Below, in pieces: positions 1 to 12,600 of a stretch of 64,000 nt of DNA (the stretch's first letter is position 1; each line of letters starts with the position of its first letter). The translations under genes were made by a program, and so were the position numbers. Below the pieces are notes generated by a model, which searched no databases, had not been told where the DNA came from, and was given only the letters and a program-made list of their open reading frames with translations. Location of the stretch: assembly GCA_020091685.1 (NCBI GenBank), contig CM034599.1, positions 6,480,836 to 6,544,835 of the forward strand, given 5' to 3'. This stretch comes from Lutjanus erythropterus (Eukaryota; Chordata; Actinopteri; Lutjaniformes; Lutjanidae).

Positions 1-175
1 CTGCAACAATTAATGAATCATTAATCGACTTTTCAATTAATTCCCAACTATTTTGATAATCAATTAATCGGTTTGAGTCTCCTCTATACCACTGTAACAA
101 CTGCAGACTGAATATCTTTGGGTTGTGGATGAAACAAGACATTTGAGAGTCTCATCTTGGGCTTAGGAAAACAGA
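1..175. repeat. CGATTAATCG-type interspersed repeat, cut by window edge
   Basis: The first bases are rich in ATTAATCG palindromes, then carry a block (GGGTTGTGGA, AACAAGACATTTGA, CATCTTGGGCTT) that reappears at 32464-32525 and 34708-34765 in the window. The family is a common teleost non-coding repeat; the fragment here is the right part of a copy. Confidence 0.6.
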
Positions 176-728
176 GATCGACATCATGTGATCAAACTCA
201 CATGACTTCTCACATGTCTGATCATAGATTAGGGTGGATCAGTCTTCAAACTGGAGGCACCTCCTGCAAAGACCACCCAGAGGTCAGTGACACAGTGTTT
301 AAACAATCTCAATGCTCCGGGTATAAATTTCTTTTAAATAAAACAATCTTGCTAGTTTTCATCGGGATGTGTTTATGTTATGTCTGTTCAACAAAAAAAA
401 TTACAATATGGTGTAAATATACCCTATATTTATTATTTCAATCACATTTTCCATTGTCCCAGTTTAGGAGACATGGTTCAAAAAGTGGGACAGTATGTTT
501 TGCCTAATATGGGACAGTCATAAAAAGTACTTCAGTCAGGCACAAATGTGTGGAGGTTCTTCTCCTTCTGTATTAGTTTTGATATTTAAAGGGGCAGATT
601 ATATTCAGTAATTGGAGGTGGCTGCATGTCTATTAAAATATTTTTGTATGTTTGATTGTATATTATTGAACCATATATAAATTATTCATAACCCTTTGAT
701 AGAATAGGCTACATAATGTTAATGTAAT

Positions 729-1690
729 GTACAACCCCAATTCCAAAAAAGATGGATGTAAAACGTAAATAAAAACAGAATGCAATGATTTGCAAATCCT
801 CTTCACCTTATATTCAATTGAATAGAGCACAAACAGAAGATATTTAATGTTCAAACTGATAAACTTCATTCACATTGCAACACATGGCCCTGTCCAAATA
901 CAGGATAGGGTTATGTTTACCAGTGTGTTGCATCAACTTCTCTTTTAACTGGAACTGAGGACACTAATAGTTGAACTCGCTCATTTTTGCTTGATATACA
1001 ACTGAATATTCAATACTCATATTCAATGTATTGATTATGGGATTCTTTGTCTCTAAGTTGTAAGGAAGGAAGATAACTGTAAGTTTGAGTGTAAAATCAA
1101 TGGACCATTGTTCTCAGAAAAGTTACTGTGCTTAAACATTGTTAATATCTGAAGAACGAATGATTGAATCAACATTGTCATGGAATCAGCAACTGTTTTT
1201 GTATGTAAGGCTAGACACTGTGAAAGAGCTTCAGAGGACACTGTGCTTGAGTCTTCTCTCCATGCTGCATGAAGTAAAGAGATTTGATTCATCACGCCGT
1301 CTTGGTAATTCTTCAGAGAAATAACAACTCTCACTACTTAGACGAAGAATTTTTACAACACCATCTCAGATGAGCTCAGACCCGCAGAAGTTGCCAACAT
1401 TTCTAGATGATGGTTTTCACTTTGAATGGTTGAGTCTTAACTTGCATTTGTAGGTGCAGCAATGAATTATGTTTACCTACAATGGTTTTCAAAAGTGCTC
1501 CTGAGCCCATGTAATAATATCCTTTATATAAACATGCAGGTTTTTGATGCACTGCCACCCAAGGGCTCAAAGATCACAGGCATTTGATGTTGGTTCTTTA
1601 GTCTTGGCCCTTGTGTGCAAAGATTTCTCCAGATTCTGTCAATCTTTTAATGATATTATGGATTGTAGATGGTGAAAAATGCAGTGTTTT
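729..1690 (-). mobile_element. Decayed Tc1-like DNA transposon remnant
   Basis: Begins at a TA with the terminal motif ACAACCCCAATTCC, followed by AATGATTTGCAAATCC and other blocks that recur at 43735-44471 and 57490-58345. The right part (GAGCCCATGTAATAATATCC, then a block ending GATTATGG...GTAGATGGTGAAA) corresponds to the 5' part of the transposase, read on the minus strand, in fish Tc1 elements. No intact transposase frame remains and no right terminal repeat was found, so this is a truncated, inactive copy inside inpp5a intron 1. Confidence 0.65.
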
Positions 1691-1700
1691 TTAAACTGGA

Positions 1701-3078
1701 GTCCAGGACTAACAGGGGTCCTTGAGTTTAGGCGGAGCGTGCAATGAATCAAACAGAAAGTCGTCTCTCATCACCTTTAAGAAGCAGGTGAGCGAGGAGG
1801 GCAAGCGTTGGCAGCATGACAGCGGATTTGGTGGGAGGAAACCAAGAGAAATGATTTTTAAGACTGGGAGGCAGATTTCCTGGTTCAAGAAGTCAAAGCG
1901 TGAGGGTGGGCAATATATGAAGACGGCAGGACGTCTCTAGAGCAGCTTCAAATGAACACATGCAAAAAGTTATACAGTACACAAACCGTACATGTCATGC
2001 AGATATGTAACTGGTTCTCTTTTACACTAAAGCACCTTGAAATTATGTTATATTTTGTAATTCATTATCATCATCATTACTATGCAGCTGTGCTGACTGA
2101 AGCTCCTGAAGAAGGAGCCGGTGGTCAGGAGGACGGAGACGACTGAGGAGCAGGGTAGAAGAGAGACTGGCCTTGAAGCTGCACCTGAACACCCACATGA
2201 GCCGGATTGAGGTGCAGCTTCGCCCCATGCGCAAAATGTGATTTTCTTGGGTCGGGCTGGTCTCTTGGCCAGATAAGACGATATAAGATCATAATTGTTC
2301 AATCCTGTTTTTTCTGGATCCAAATAAACAGGAAGACACAAACACTAAAGATGCTCCAGCTGTTATGTGATTGATCAGTAAAAGAGGATCTGACAGCTGT
2401 GATCCAGTCCCATGTGCATGAGATTTATTGGGCTTTATAACTATTATAATAGTTCCCGATTCCTTTTTAGTGAGAATAATTTTACACACGCACAGCCAAG
2501 CGCAAGACGCACACACCCGTGCGCTTGTGACTTCAATACTAGCACTTTATTGCTGATGGAAAATTCATTCAAAAGGCGCTTCACTAATCCACAATTCTGC
2601 GTGGGGAAAAAACTGAAGGTGTTAAAATGTGCTAAAAGTTAAAATATTCTACGGACCCACTAGAACCCAGTCAAGGACTCCAGCATGAGGGGCGACACTC
2701 CTGACATGTACTTTTCATGGATCTATTAAAGGAACTAGACCAACTTTGGCCATTTTTTTCTATTTAACGCACGCGGATGCACACTAATTGAGCACATGTT
2801 ACTGAAAGCTGACAAAGAAACACATTATAGCATTACATATATAACACATGAGAATCAGGATCACAGTAACAGGTCTTTTAAACGTGTAAAGAGGTTATCT
2901 CACTTGTTACATCCTTAACTTAAAGCAGCGGAGCCTCAGTCAAGGTAAAACTTAACCTCCTGGCCCCTGTTCGTTTCTTTCTTTCTTTCTGTCAGACTAA
3001 CAGCTTTAAGTATAATCCTCTGGCAGCACCGCGGTCTGGTGTAGTTTTAATTTTACTCTTACCGGTCAGTCCACTTAC
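1701..3078 (-). other. inpp5a intron 1, no further feature seen
   Basis: This stretch between the exon 1 donor and the transposon remnant at 729-1690 shows no exon on either strand that I can recognise. It contains a short pyrimidine run near 2970 (repeated CTTT) and otherwise ordinary intronic sequence. Confidence 0.4.
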
Positions 3079-3138
3079 ATTGTCGAAGAGAGAGCCGACA
3101 TTTGCGGTGACGAGCAGCACATCAGTGAATGTTTCCAT
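3079..3138 (-). CDS. inpp5a: Inositol polyphosphate-5-phosphatase A, first coding exon (partial gene)
   Basis: Read on the minus strand, an ATG at 3138 opens 20 codons, METFTDVLLVTANVGSLFDN, followed at once by a consensus donor (GTAAGTGG). The stretch VLLVTANVGSLFD is the signature N-terminus of INPP5A, whose human first exon ends at the same point. The enzyme removes the 5-phosphate from Ins(1,4,5)P3 and Ins(1,3,4,5)P4 and so ends calcium signalling; it is membrane-associated through a C-terminal lipid-modified cysteine (family knowledge). Only exon 1 is here: I saw no second exon in 1-3078, which fits the very long first introns of this gene, so the catalytic domain lies off the left edge. 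The exon sits in a GC-rich island. Identification rests on only 20 residues, but they are distinctive. Confidence 0.85.
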
Positions 3139-3620
3139 GTTCACGATCCTCCACCTTCACCAAAGGCTCGACGAAAACTCCGCCAGATGACGCTCACACG
3201 GACAAGACGGGCCTGTAGTCTCCAGGAGCTTATAAAGGCTTATTGCGAGAGCCCAAATCAGCGACTACGAGCGCTCAAAATACACCAGCATCTCAGTGAT
3301 CATACTGTGCGGCTTCTGGTCCAACTTGTTTATAGATGGCGGGTATCAGGTCGTCATCAGGAGCCGGAGTGCAGCTCATATCCATCGTCGAGGAGCAGTA
3401 AGTTCGTTTCTCGGTCCTCATGCGTGGATTTCCGCCTCCTCTCGGTTAATTGGACTAGTGGCTTCTTAGCGGACTTAAAGCAGCCTGGACGGCGCATCTG
3501 CTGCTGCCTGACAGACGCACAGACAACCGGACCGACAGATACTGTATACAGTCAGTATGTTGGGTAACTAACTCCTCCGGGGCTCCGCCTCCTCCCTGCC
3601 TGACAGCCAGCAGTCACTTA
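3139..3620 (-). promoter_or_regulatory. inpp5a: GC-rich promoter and 5' UTR region of inpp5a
   Basis: Directly upstream of the inpp5a start the base composition changes from AT-rich to GC- and CpG-rich until about 3620. A TATA-like TTTATAAG on the minus strand at about 3229-3237 would place transcription start near 3200 and give a 5' UTR of roughly 65 bases. A 126-codon open frame on the plus strand across this island looks like a by-product of base composition. Promoter assignment is inference from position and composition. Confidence 0.45.
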
Positions 3621-3739
3621 CTGACAGTCTTCCTCATGTTGAGTTTATCACACGTCGTGTCAATCACTCCGAAGTGTAACCTCCTCCTCTGGAGATAATC
3701 CCATAATATCTGAGTGCCATGGAAACCTGCAGCCAGAGA

Positions 3740-4450
3740 TGAGCACAAACACATCAAAAAAAGTATCTCGTTACAAATTACAAATACTTCCTCATCAACT
3801 GTATCAAAATAAAATAGATACTGGCGTAGAAAATCTCTTTAATTTCAAAATACAACCATACTTTCTATTAAGGATGCACCACAATATAAAGTCTATATCT
3901 ATATTATAAACATTATAAAATTATATTTAAGTGAAGAAAAATGATGTCTTGAGACGGACACAAATACATCAAAAAGTGTCTTGTTACAAATTGCAAATAC
4001 TTCCTCACTAAGTCTATCAAAAATAAAATACAAAATACTGGTATGAAAATGTATTTAATTAAAATACAAGTCATTTGAAAGTGCAAAAATACTTAATATT
4101 AGCGATGTAATGATACCAAATATTCAAGGTAATACAATTAAAAAGTCTACGACACACAATATCTATTGTGATACTAAAAAACAGAGAAAAATGACATGTC
4201 AAGATGGACACAAATACATCACAAAGTGTCTTGTTACAAACTGGAAACCTCCTCAAAAAAATGCATCAAAACAAAATGCTAAATACTGGTGAGAAAAATG
4301 TGTTTAATTAAAATGCAAGTAATTTGAAAATACAAAAATACTTTTTGTTGATGATGTTATGATACCAAATATTTAAGGTGCAATAACACCACAATAAAAA
4401 GTCCACGATATGATATCTATCATGATATTGAAATATAAAATCTAATGTAA
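3740..4450. repeat. Three tandem copies of a ~215-250 bp AT-rich unit
   Basis: Units begin near 3740, 3957 and 4204. Each opens with ACACAAATACATCA-like sequence, then a TTGTTACAAA-like block, a CTTCCTC-like block, AAATACTGG, and then a TTTAATTAAAATACAAGT-like block. The second and third units also share a GTGATGATACCAAATATT-like segment. Unit spacing of about 217 and 247 bases shows small insertions after duplication. It lies about 0.6 kb upstream of the inpp5a start and has no coding potential. Confidence 0.75.
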
Positions 4451-6716
4451 AATGACAACTTGAAGCAATGTCTTTTATTAAAAAAATAAATCTGATGCGT
4501 ACATAAGTTTTTTGCTGCTGCTTTTGTCCCCCTGTGGATAAAAGCGGTAGTGTTTCCCCTGTAATAACCACAAACTTTAACGTCTAAAATAAAATTATGT
4601 AAATAAAAATCTCCTTCTGCTTCTTTTTAGCTTGATAACATACATATTGAGACTTTGCCTGAGAAAATGTAAACACAGGATCCTTTTCATCTGTTTTGAA
4701 GCAGAACCCGACCCAGTGGCATCCATTAAAGGAGCAATATGTAGCAACTGTGCTACAAAAATTAGCACTGCACTCCAAATAGACAGTTGGAAACATAGTA
4801 TATTAAATATACTATAATATAATCCAATTTAACATATGGCTGAAGCGAGTTGTTTCGCCCTTCATTAACCTCCGATGACATATTGTTGTCATTTTATGAT
4901 TTATTACCGTAAATTAATTACAGATTTCTCCTTTAAGACTATCTATATAAAATAGCCAGTCTTCTCGCAGGTGGTCTCATTTGCTCATTTAGTCATATAA
5001 AGACATCAGCATTAAATTGAGACTGTTTCATAACTACTTCAAAACTCCTTGTAGTTGCTTTAATAAAATAAAATAGAAGTAGCCAGCGATAATTTAAGCA
5101 TATGCAAAAAAATTGTCTTTAGCAATGACTGTTTGAATTATGTAGATCATGTAGATATTATCACAGTCTGATATGGTATCAAGACATTCTTTTTAACACG
5201 TTATTCGATATATTGTCGCATCCATACTATAAATTACAACCAGCGTTCAAAACAGCCGACCTACTTCTTCTGGCTGTTTTGATTGATTGTGATTTAAAGT
5301 TTTCTTAGTTTAATCATTGACTTATGAGAATTATGATCTTCAAACCTAAAAATAACAAAAAAAAAATACTCAGAGGGGATTATTTATTTCTCATATTGGG
5401 TGCTCTAATGTGCAAAAAACCTCTGCTTCAGTATAAAGCTCAACTACCAGAGAGCATTATGATACCTGAAAGGCCTGAACTCACCACTCAACATACCACA
5501 GGCTCATTCTGTGAAGTCTCAACAGGAAGTTTGTCATTTTATTGCTGGGAAACTTTTTTTTTTTTCAACGAAATCTCCTCACACTGACGACAGTTTGCTT
5601 TCGCTGTGATTGTCTTCCTCCCTGTCTGATTTACAGCTGTCAGTCCTCTAAAATGTTTATAAGCAGGTGGTCTTATCTGTATCTCTGACTTTGCCTGAGG
5701 CATGTGCTCATCTGTAATCACTGCCGCCTTTACCTAACATTGCAATTAAAGCTACAACTGTAGATCTAGAAATCTTGCACCAGCAGAAGCTAGTTTTATG
5801 CCAGTGTTTGTTTTTATTCTGCATGACCTACGGTGTAGTCATTTTCTCTAGAACAGCCCGCCTCCCACAACTTCCAGTCATCACAACAGCAGAGTAACCA
5901 CAATATTTTACGACTCGGCTACAGTAGCTTTCTCTTTACACTGTGAACCATAGGGCTGTAAAACTCTCATTTGGAGCAGATGGATCTGTGCCATCCGGCA
6001 GTCTGAGGTAAAGCAAAGACTGCTGGGGGCCTCATTGACTCTGGCTCTCCATAGTGCTGTTAGCAAGCTGTTCAACCATGGCATGGCTCACACAGCCAAC
6101 CCTTTGAGCTCCCTGCTTCCTCTTACTCCTCCTCCGAGCCCTGTGTGCTTTATTCTCCAACGTCAACCGGACCATTTGAAACTACTGCAAACAGGGATGC
6201 AGAAGAATGCCGCCGTGTCCATCACCGGTGTGGAAACAAAGGCAGTTGGCGGGGAAACTTCTCTGAAAGGAGACCGGGGCCGTTTATCGCAGCCAGAAGG
6301 AGAGGCCCGGGTTTTTAGATGAAGCTGCAAAAGAATCAACAATAAACTTCCATGGAAAGACGTTTTAGACTCAAGTGCACAGTCAGCTGGGGAATAAATA
6401 CAAAATATATAATGTTCAAAACAAAGCACTTAATCCTGCAGCCAGACAGTGTTATAGCAGCCTGGTGCCCACTGGACAATAAATCAGACAGGAAATGTTA
6501 CCAGACTCCTGACTCGGCTGCCAAGAATAGCAAAGAAAAGAAACAGCTAATTAAGACAGTACTGTTTGGAGGAAAAACATTCAATTCTGAAAATAATCAA
6601 ATAAAATAATAAATATTTTCCAGTGAAAGAAAAAGAAGACAAACTATTACTTTAGATACACATATATTATTTGGTGTCATTTGCAGTACATTGAGCTTCA
6701 GGGATAGTACAGATTA
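4451..6716. other. Intergenic space between inpp5a and gpat4
   Basis: No exon recognised on either strand. A short piece at about 4725-4760 (TTAAAGGAGCAATATGTAGC) belongs to a dispersed family also seen, inverted, near 24395 and, diverged, near 22740. A 95-codon open frame at 6035-6322 has no recognisable domain and is not supported as a gene. Confidence 0.4.
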
Positions 6717-7262
6717 TTTGAAGTCAGGTTGTATGAGGTACTTATACACTGTATTACCTCCAGTAGATGCTGGTCAGCACGCCTCCAGTTTGGAAAAACA
6801 GACAGGAGTGCTAAAACAATGCGCCTACACCTTTACATCAGACAGCCTTCTCTGACAGGAAACCATTATTATACAGGGAAAAACAGTCATTTTACCTCGC
6901 AGGAGACAGGAGTTGCTGTTCCACCGCTGCCTCCATCAGTTTCTTTGTGTGAATTCAGTGACCTAAACTTTTAAAACATCGAAGTCACACAATAACACAA
7001 ACAAACTGAAATATGGAGGCAGCAGGAGACCAACATCTCCTGTGTTCTGCAGGGTAAAATTACCGTTTTTACCACAGGAGCCTGGTTTATGTAACAGTGG
7101 TTTCCTGTTGAAAAAGGCTGACAGCGAGGTAAAGTGGTGATTTTTTTTTCCCTGCTGACCCTCCTTACGGCGGTACACCGGTCCGCCTGCTGCTTCTCCA
7201 AACTGGGAACGTGCTGACCACCATCTACTGCAAGTGCCTCGTAAGAGCCCACTTCAAAAAAA
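6717..7262. mobile_element. Fold-back (inverted-repeat) MITE, copy 1
   Basis: The left arm (TTTGAAGTCAGGTTGTATGA, then CAGTAGATGCTGGTCAGCACG, CCAGTTTGGA) is matched in inverted orientation by the right arm ending near 7262 (CCATCTACTGCAAGTGCCTCG and CCCACTTCAAA). Inner parts of the arms also pair, for example GACAGGAAACCATTATTATA with the complement of the segment near 7090-7115. The core contains AAGTCACACAATAACACAAA. The same element occurs at 55203-56216 and 58760-59862. No coding capacity, so it is a non-autonomous element. Confidence 0.75.
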
Positions 7263-9602
7263 CATCACAACGATCGCTTTAATGCTAAATATTTAGCAAT
7301 GGGACACACTGCAACTTGAATCTGTTTATTTACGCGTAACCTTGGAGGTAAACTTTTTAGTTGTTGCTGTTTTTTTAAATGTCTCATTTTGATCAAATCT
7401 TTGATTGCAAGTGCAGAAGACAGTGTGCAAGAGTGTTTTTTGCTTATTAAGAATTCAAAATATATTTTAATATATATGTTATAAACATTTTGCCATGTTT
7501 TCCCATTTTTGGCTCACTACCTTATTCCATATCTACAGTTTTGATGTCTTCGGTATTAAATTACAATGTGCAGAAAGAGAAAACATTGAATGAGAGGATG
7601 AATGCTGGTATATGTGCATAGGTGTACAAACCACTGGGCTGTGGCCCACTGGGGGGCCTCAGAGCCCCATATTTTGGGCCCTGGAAACAGCAGTACTGCC
7701 AAATGGTTAGGTTCATTCGGGTTATTTACAAAGCTAGTTATTTTTATATTTACATGTGCTCAAGATTTTACAGAAATAAATATCAAATTAAATGAATTTC
7801 GATGACCAGTGCCATTTGAATATCACCATGACACATAATCAGGTGTATTTTGCCACCATTAGCTAACCAACGTTACATGGAACTGATTTTGAAACAAAGA
7901 AGTGATGTGGGAGACAACACTGTGCCAGTAAAAGCTCCAAAATGTGTGGTGAGGAAATATAACGCTGAATACATTAAATCTGGATTCATAACGGCAGGCA
8001 GTGATGCAGAGCTGAAAGCAGCGTGTCGAGTGTGGTGAAACTGTGTCCCGGCCAAATTAATTTTTCTCGTTTCTTTTTAATTTTTCCTTTCTTTTTCAGA
8101 TTTATTTGGGACGGTGTTCCTCTGTACTGCACTTCATCTCCACATTCACCTGCACTCATGTTGTGGGGCTTCTTGTTTCATAACCTTCTGTAAGAACATG
8201 TTTATAATCCCTTCTTGCAGAGAAAAAAAAAATCCTCAAAGTCAAAGGTAGAGTCACATTCTTGAACATTTATTTTGATGAACAGATTTGACACGGTCTA
8301 AATGACTATCCCTGATAACAGCAAACTAGAGTGATGAGACCCTCACCGGGGGGGGGGGTTGACCCCTGAAGGTCGTCCACCATGTTCCTCAGCTCCGACC
8401 TAACAGGGAGTCCAGACTACAGCTGCACTCTGTGTCTCCTTGAAACCTCCTTGAGGAGGCTGCCAAGTGGGAGAAAGATTGTTGATAAAGGGGGGGTGGG
8501 GGTAAAGACAATAGCTTTCAGAGTTCACTTAAAATAAATTAGGCAAAATGGTCACTGCAAAAGCAGGAAGCCAATGAAAACATGAGGCCTGTTAGGAAGT
8601 GTGTTAGTATGAATGTGTATCAGCTAATTGTCAATATAATGATGTTTTAGTCAGTTGTTGTGGTCATTATCCTGCGTCACTAAATGTGCCATGGGACAAT
8701 GCTAAAAGCATCTCAAATTAATTCTTAATGAATGGACCATTATAAAACCCTTTTACTCCAGTTATGCTGCATTATTAGCTGGAACCGGAATATCTGCCTC
8801 GATCCATAAACCTCCATCTGAGTAACTGTGGGTGCACAATTTCCACTTCATAATGTGAAGATTTACACATTCCATGGAAACTAAAACACAGAAACAGACA
8901 ACATATCAAGGGCTCGCCTGCAATGTAACTCCTATAGTGACCACGTGTTGATACAAGTCTTAATGTAAAACACAAAGCTTAAAATACAAGTTTTTTTTCT
9001 CTTGGAAAAAGCCCATAAAAATATCTGAAATGTAACAAAATTCTGGCGTCGTGACCTTTATCTTGGACACAAACCAGTCATGCAAAACCCCAACTCAGTC
9101 ACAGGTTTTAGCATTAGAACAAACTAGTTTTTTTATCTACAATAACTCTCATCTACATCCCAGGTATAATCAGGTCTGTAACTTTAAAACAGTGTGATAC
9201 AAACATGACAGTAAAATGAAAATTAAAGAGTTGAAACTATCAAACAAAGACAGGAACTCAATACAGATAATATTACAAGTTTTCCCTCAAAAGAGTGTCA
9301 CCATAAGGAAGACGATGCTCCTGTACTGTACGCACCTTGCTGTCATTCTAACGCAAGCAAGGCTTCAGTTGAGCCTTTCCGACAAAGGGCAGCAGACTCA
9401 GAATGACTCGAAACAGCGACGCAAACTGAACATGCCAAGCTGAGGCAGTGACCGAGGAAGCCAAATGGAGTACTGTTGACATCAGAGAGGGAATTTTCCA
9501 GTCCGGGAGCTCCAATAGAGAAGAACAGAGCCCTGCTGACTGCATATTTAGTCAGAGGTGCCCGAGTGGGTTTCTGAGCCAGTCCACCTCCACACAGGTC
9601 CT
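7263..9602 (-). other. Region downstream of gpat4 including its likely 3' UTR
   Basis: From the gpat4 stop at 9603 down to about 8250 the sequence is non-repetitive and could be the 3' UTR; a candidate AATAAA on the minus strand lies at 8269-8274, followed by an AT-rich stretch. A run of eleven G at 8348-8358 and a G-rich patch near 8490 lie in this interval. Between 7263 and 7854 no feature was recognised. The poly(A) site is inferred only from the hexamer. Confidence 0.35.
7855..8040 (+). pseudogene. Fragment of a hAT/ZBED-type transposase-derived sequence
   Basis: An open frame of 62 codons contains the segment VVRKYNAEYIKSGFITAGSD, which resembles the KYNPEYIKYGF...GS block found near the N-terminus of ZBED/SCAN-type proteins derived from hAT transposases. 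The frame ends before the expected zinc-binding cysteines. Just upstream (7630-7690) the sequence around GGGCCCTGGAAAC fits no gene. Likely a short relic of a transposase gene rather than an active gene; assignment is from a brief motif. Confidence 0.4.
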
Positions 9603-12600
9603 TCAGGAGCGACTGCGGTCCTCTTGGGTGCCCACCAGCATTTTACTGTACAGCTTCTGCTGCTCTTCTTTAAAGGTATCTTTTACCTTTCCTCTCTTCA
9701 ATCCTCCGTCCCTGAAAAAAAAAAGAGTTTGAAATGAGTCACAACAAATATGAAGAGGACAATTATAGCAAGAAATGCTGACCAAATACACTTCATCACA
9801 AACTTGTTGTTTATGATGCTGCAATAGACTTGATATGCAACATATAGAGCTGCAACTGACCTTTATTTTCATAGTCGATTAATCTGTTGATTGTTTTCAC
9901 AATAAATCTATTAGTTGTTTGGTCTATATGTCAGAAAATGGTGAAAAATGTTGATCGGTGTTTCCCAAAGCCCACCATGACATCTTTCAATGTCTTGTTT
10001 TGCCCACAGGCCAAATATATTTAATTAACTGTCATATAAGAGTAAAGAAATGAGAAAATATTAAAGATTTAGGGATGTGGAACAAGAGAATTTTGACTTT
10101 AGTTCCTTAAAATTTACTTGAACTGATTAGCGCACCACAGTCCAATCCAATTTGACAATCTTTTATTTGACACCAACTTTGTAGTGTTTATTAATTCTGC
10201 CAAGGAGGTTATGTTTTCTGTGTTGTTTGTCTGTTTGTCTGCTGCATTAAAGAAAAACTACTGGCTTGAGTTTCATGAAACTTGGAAGGGTGTAGCATTG
10301 GCCAAAGAAGAACCCATTAAATTTTGGATCAGATTTGAATCAGGGGGCGGACACACGCACAAATTATTTTTCACTTTCATTTGCATTGCAAGATAGGGCA
10401 TTTGGCCTTGGCAGTATAAATGTCATACATCTTCAAATCCAGCAGATGGTGGTACAGTTCAATAGTGACAAACCCAGGGCTGAGGAGTAACAGAATACTA
10501 GAAGTAATGGAATTGAAGGGATTACTTTATTATCATCAATTTTTTTTATTTGCTCTAAAAATGAGGCATGCATTTCCAATAAAAAGATTTTTTTTTTTTT
10601 TAAGTGCAGCAACATGAACCTGCCACACACCACACGAGAAGAGACGCACAGCCAGCACACTGTCAGGGACGTGTTTTTGGCATGGGAATATAAGAACACT
10701 TTACCTTCACACATCATCAAGAAGGTTGCAACATTACAGTGCAAGCTTTGCTCACCATCAACTAAACTGCTTTCTGCATCAAAAGACTCAATGTCTAAAA
10801 TGAAGAAACAAGTTGAGCTAGTAACCAGCTGGGTAGTTAGCCACAAGAACAATCTCTTTAAACATCACATGACTGGCGTTCTAGTGTTTGGACATTTGTG
10901 GTGTGAATAAGTTGCTCTACTGGTCATTTAAGACGCTGCGGTTGGTGGAGTTGGACTGAACAGAATCTGTCTTTGCCTCATTTTTGACTTGTTACTGCAG
11001 AAAAAGCACAGGTGTGACCGATAATCTTAACAAGGGTGCCGATTGATTCAGGGGCCAGTAAGCCAACACGCACAACAGCACACTAAAAAAAAAAGAAAAA
11101 AAGTAATGACATGAAGTTGCAAGACACTCCAGTCCAACTACTGCAGTGACCATTTCCACCTCTCTGTATAGTAAACAAATCTGGTATATTTCTGGCATTT
11201 AGCAGTGATGTTATGGGACTGACGTTTCAGTAACAACGGGGTGTTGACCTTTTTCACGGCAGGGATTTTAACTTGTCATAGCAGGAGAAGCACAGGTGGA
11301 AAACAATTCTGTTGTAGCCAAATAAGCAGTTGCAGTGAGTGAGCAAACATGATACCAGGGACCATTTGCCTAAATCACCTAAACTCAATGTAGTTACTAA
11401 TGTTAACAATTACATCTGCACTTTTCCTGCTACACAATGTCAAAACACCTGTAGTGAAAAATTAACCCATGACAGCAGTCTGGCATGAATGTTTGTCACC
11501 CGTGTGTTGAAGCACGTTCATTATCCCTCATCATTCATATGGTTTGTGTGTGAAAGTGGTCGAAAGCATCGAGGTGAATGCGTGTTATCTCACCACAGGA
11601 GGTCGACCAGTCCACCTTGCCTGGCTATGGCTGCCTTTACACGATTGGCAAACTGCACAGCATCCTCGCCTTCCTGTTGGAGAGAATGCACATGAATATA
11701 ACACTTACAAATGAGTGGTCGTAAAAAATAATTAAAAGCATTGCTATTATCAACTATAAAAGCTTTGTTCAAATATGGAGCACGGTGCATATTATCATAT
11801 TTTGTTTGCACTCAGATTTTATCTGTATGTTGTGAACAAGGGCTAACCTGAACAAATTCTCATTGAATTGACCCTTCGCTGAGCCACAGCCTCCTTAGTT
11901 ACTGTTGCCATGCTCGTCAAGCTTTCCATTTCCATGTTTACACTGATAACTGTGGCAGATTTAACACTGAAACTGGCAGTAATTTTAGAAACACAAGGTC
12001 TTCGATTCCACAGAGAAGTAAATAAAAGCAGCTTCTCATATCTAGCACAGAGCCATAAAATGACTGCTCTTGCTAACAGGCTTTCTAAGTGTAGCTAGCT
12101 AATGTAAACTAGTGCTAAAGCTTAAACTCCTTCAGTCAGCTGAGAAGTCCGTCTCCAGCTGACTTGATAATGTTTCCGTCAGACACATTTTAAAACAAAG
12201 AAACATGGAGGTAAGATTTTGACTATGCTTCATTGTTTGTATTTTCAAAGTGTGCTCCACTTTTACAAGAGAAAATTATTTGTGGATGTGAAGAATAAGC
12301 AACAAGTTTGAAAGACACTGTAGTACCTGACACTGTGGGTAGTAAGCTAGTTAGCTGGACATGTTTATGTTTGCAGCGTACATCAGAGCAGATAATGACA
12401 AAGTTTAATCCATTCCTCGCACGTTTACTCTTGTGTTTTAGGTTTCTGAAATAGTACAGAAAAGACACCACCCTCTAAACTCATTACTCTTTTCTGAGCA
12501 CAGCTTAAACCTGTAGAGAAATACAAAGCTTAACAGGCCTGTGGTGCCTAGTTACAGTTACTAGGCTATGATTGGACAGTTGCTGTTTGCCTGAGGTTTT

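Noticed and set aside
3187..3567. 126-codon plus-strand frame in the inpp5a promoter
   Set aside because: No recognisable domain; it coincides with a CpG-rich island antisense to the inpp5a leader, where stop codons are rare by composition.
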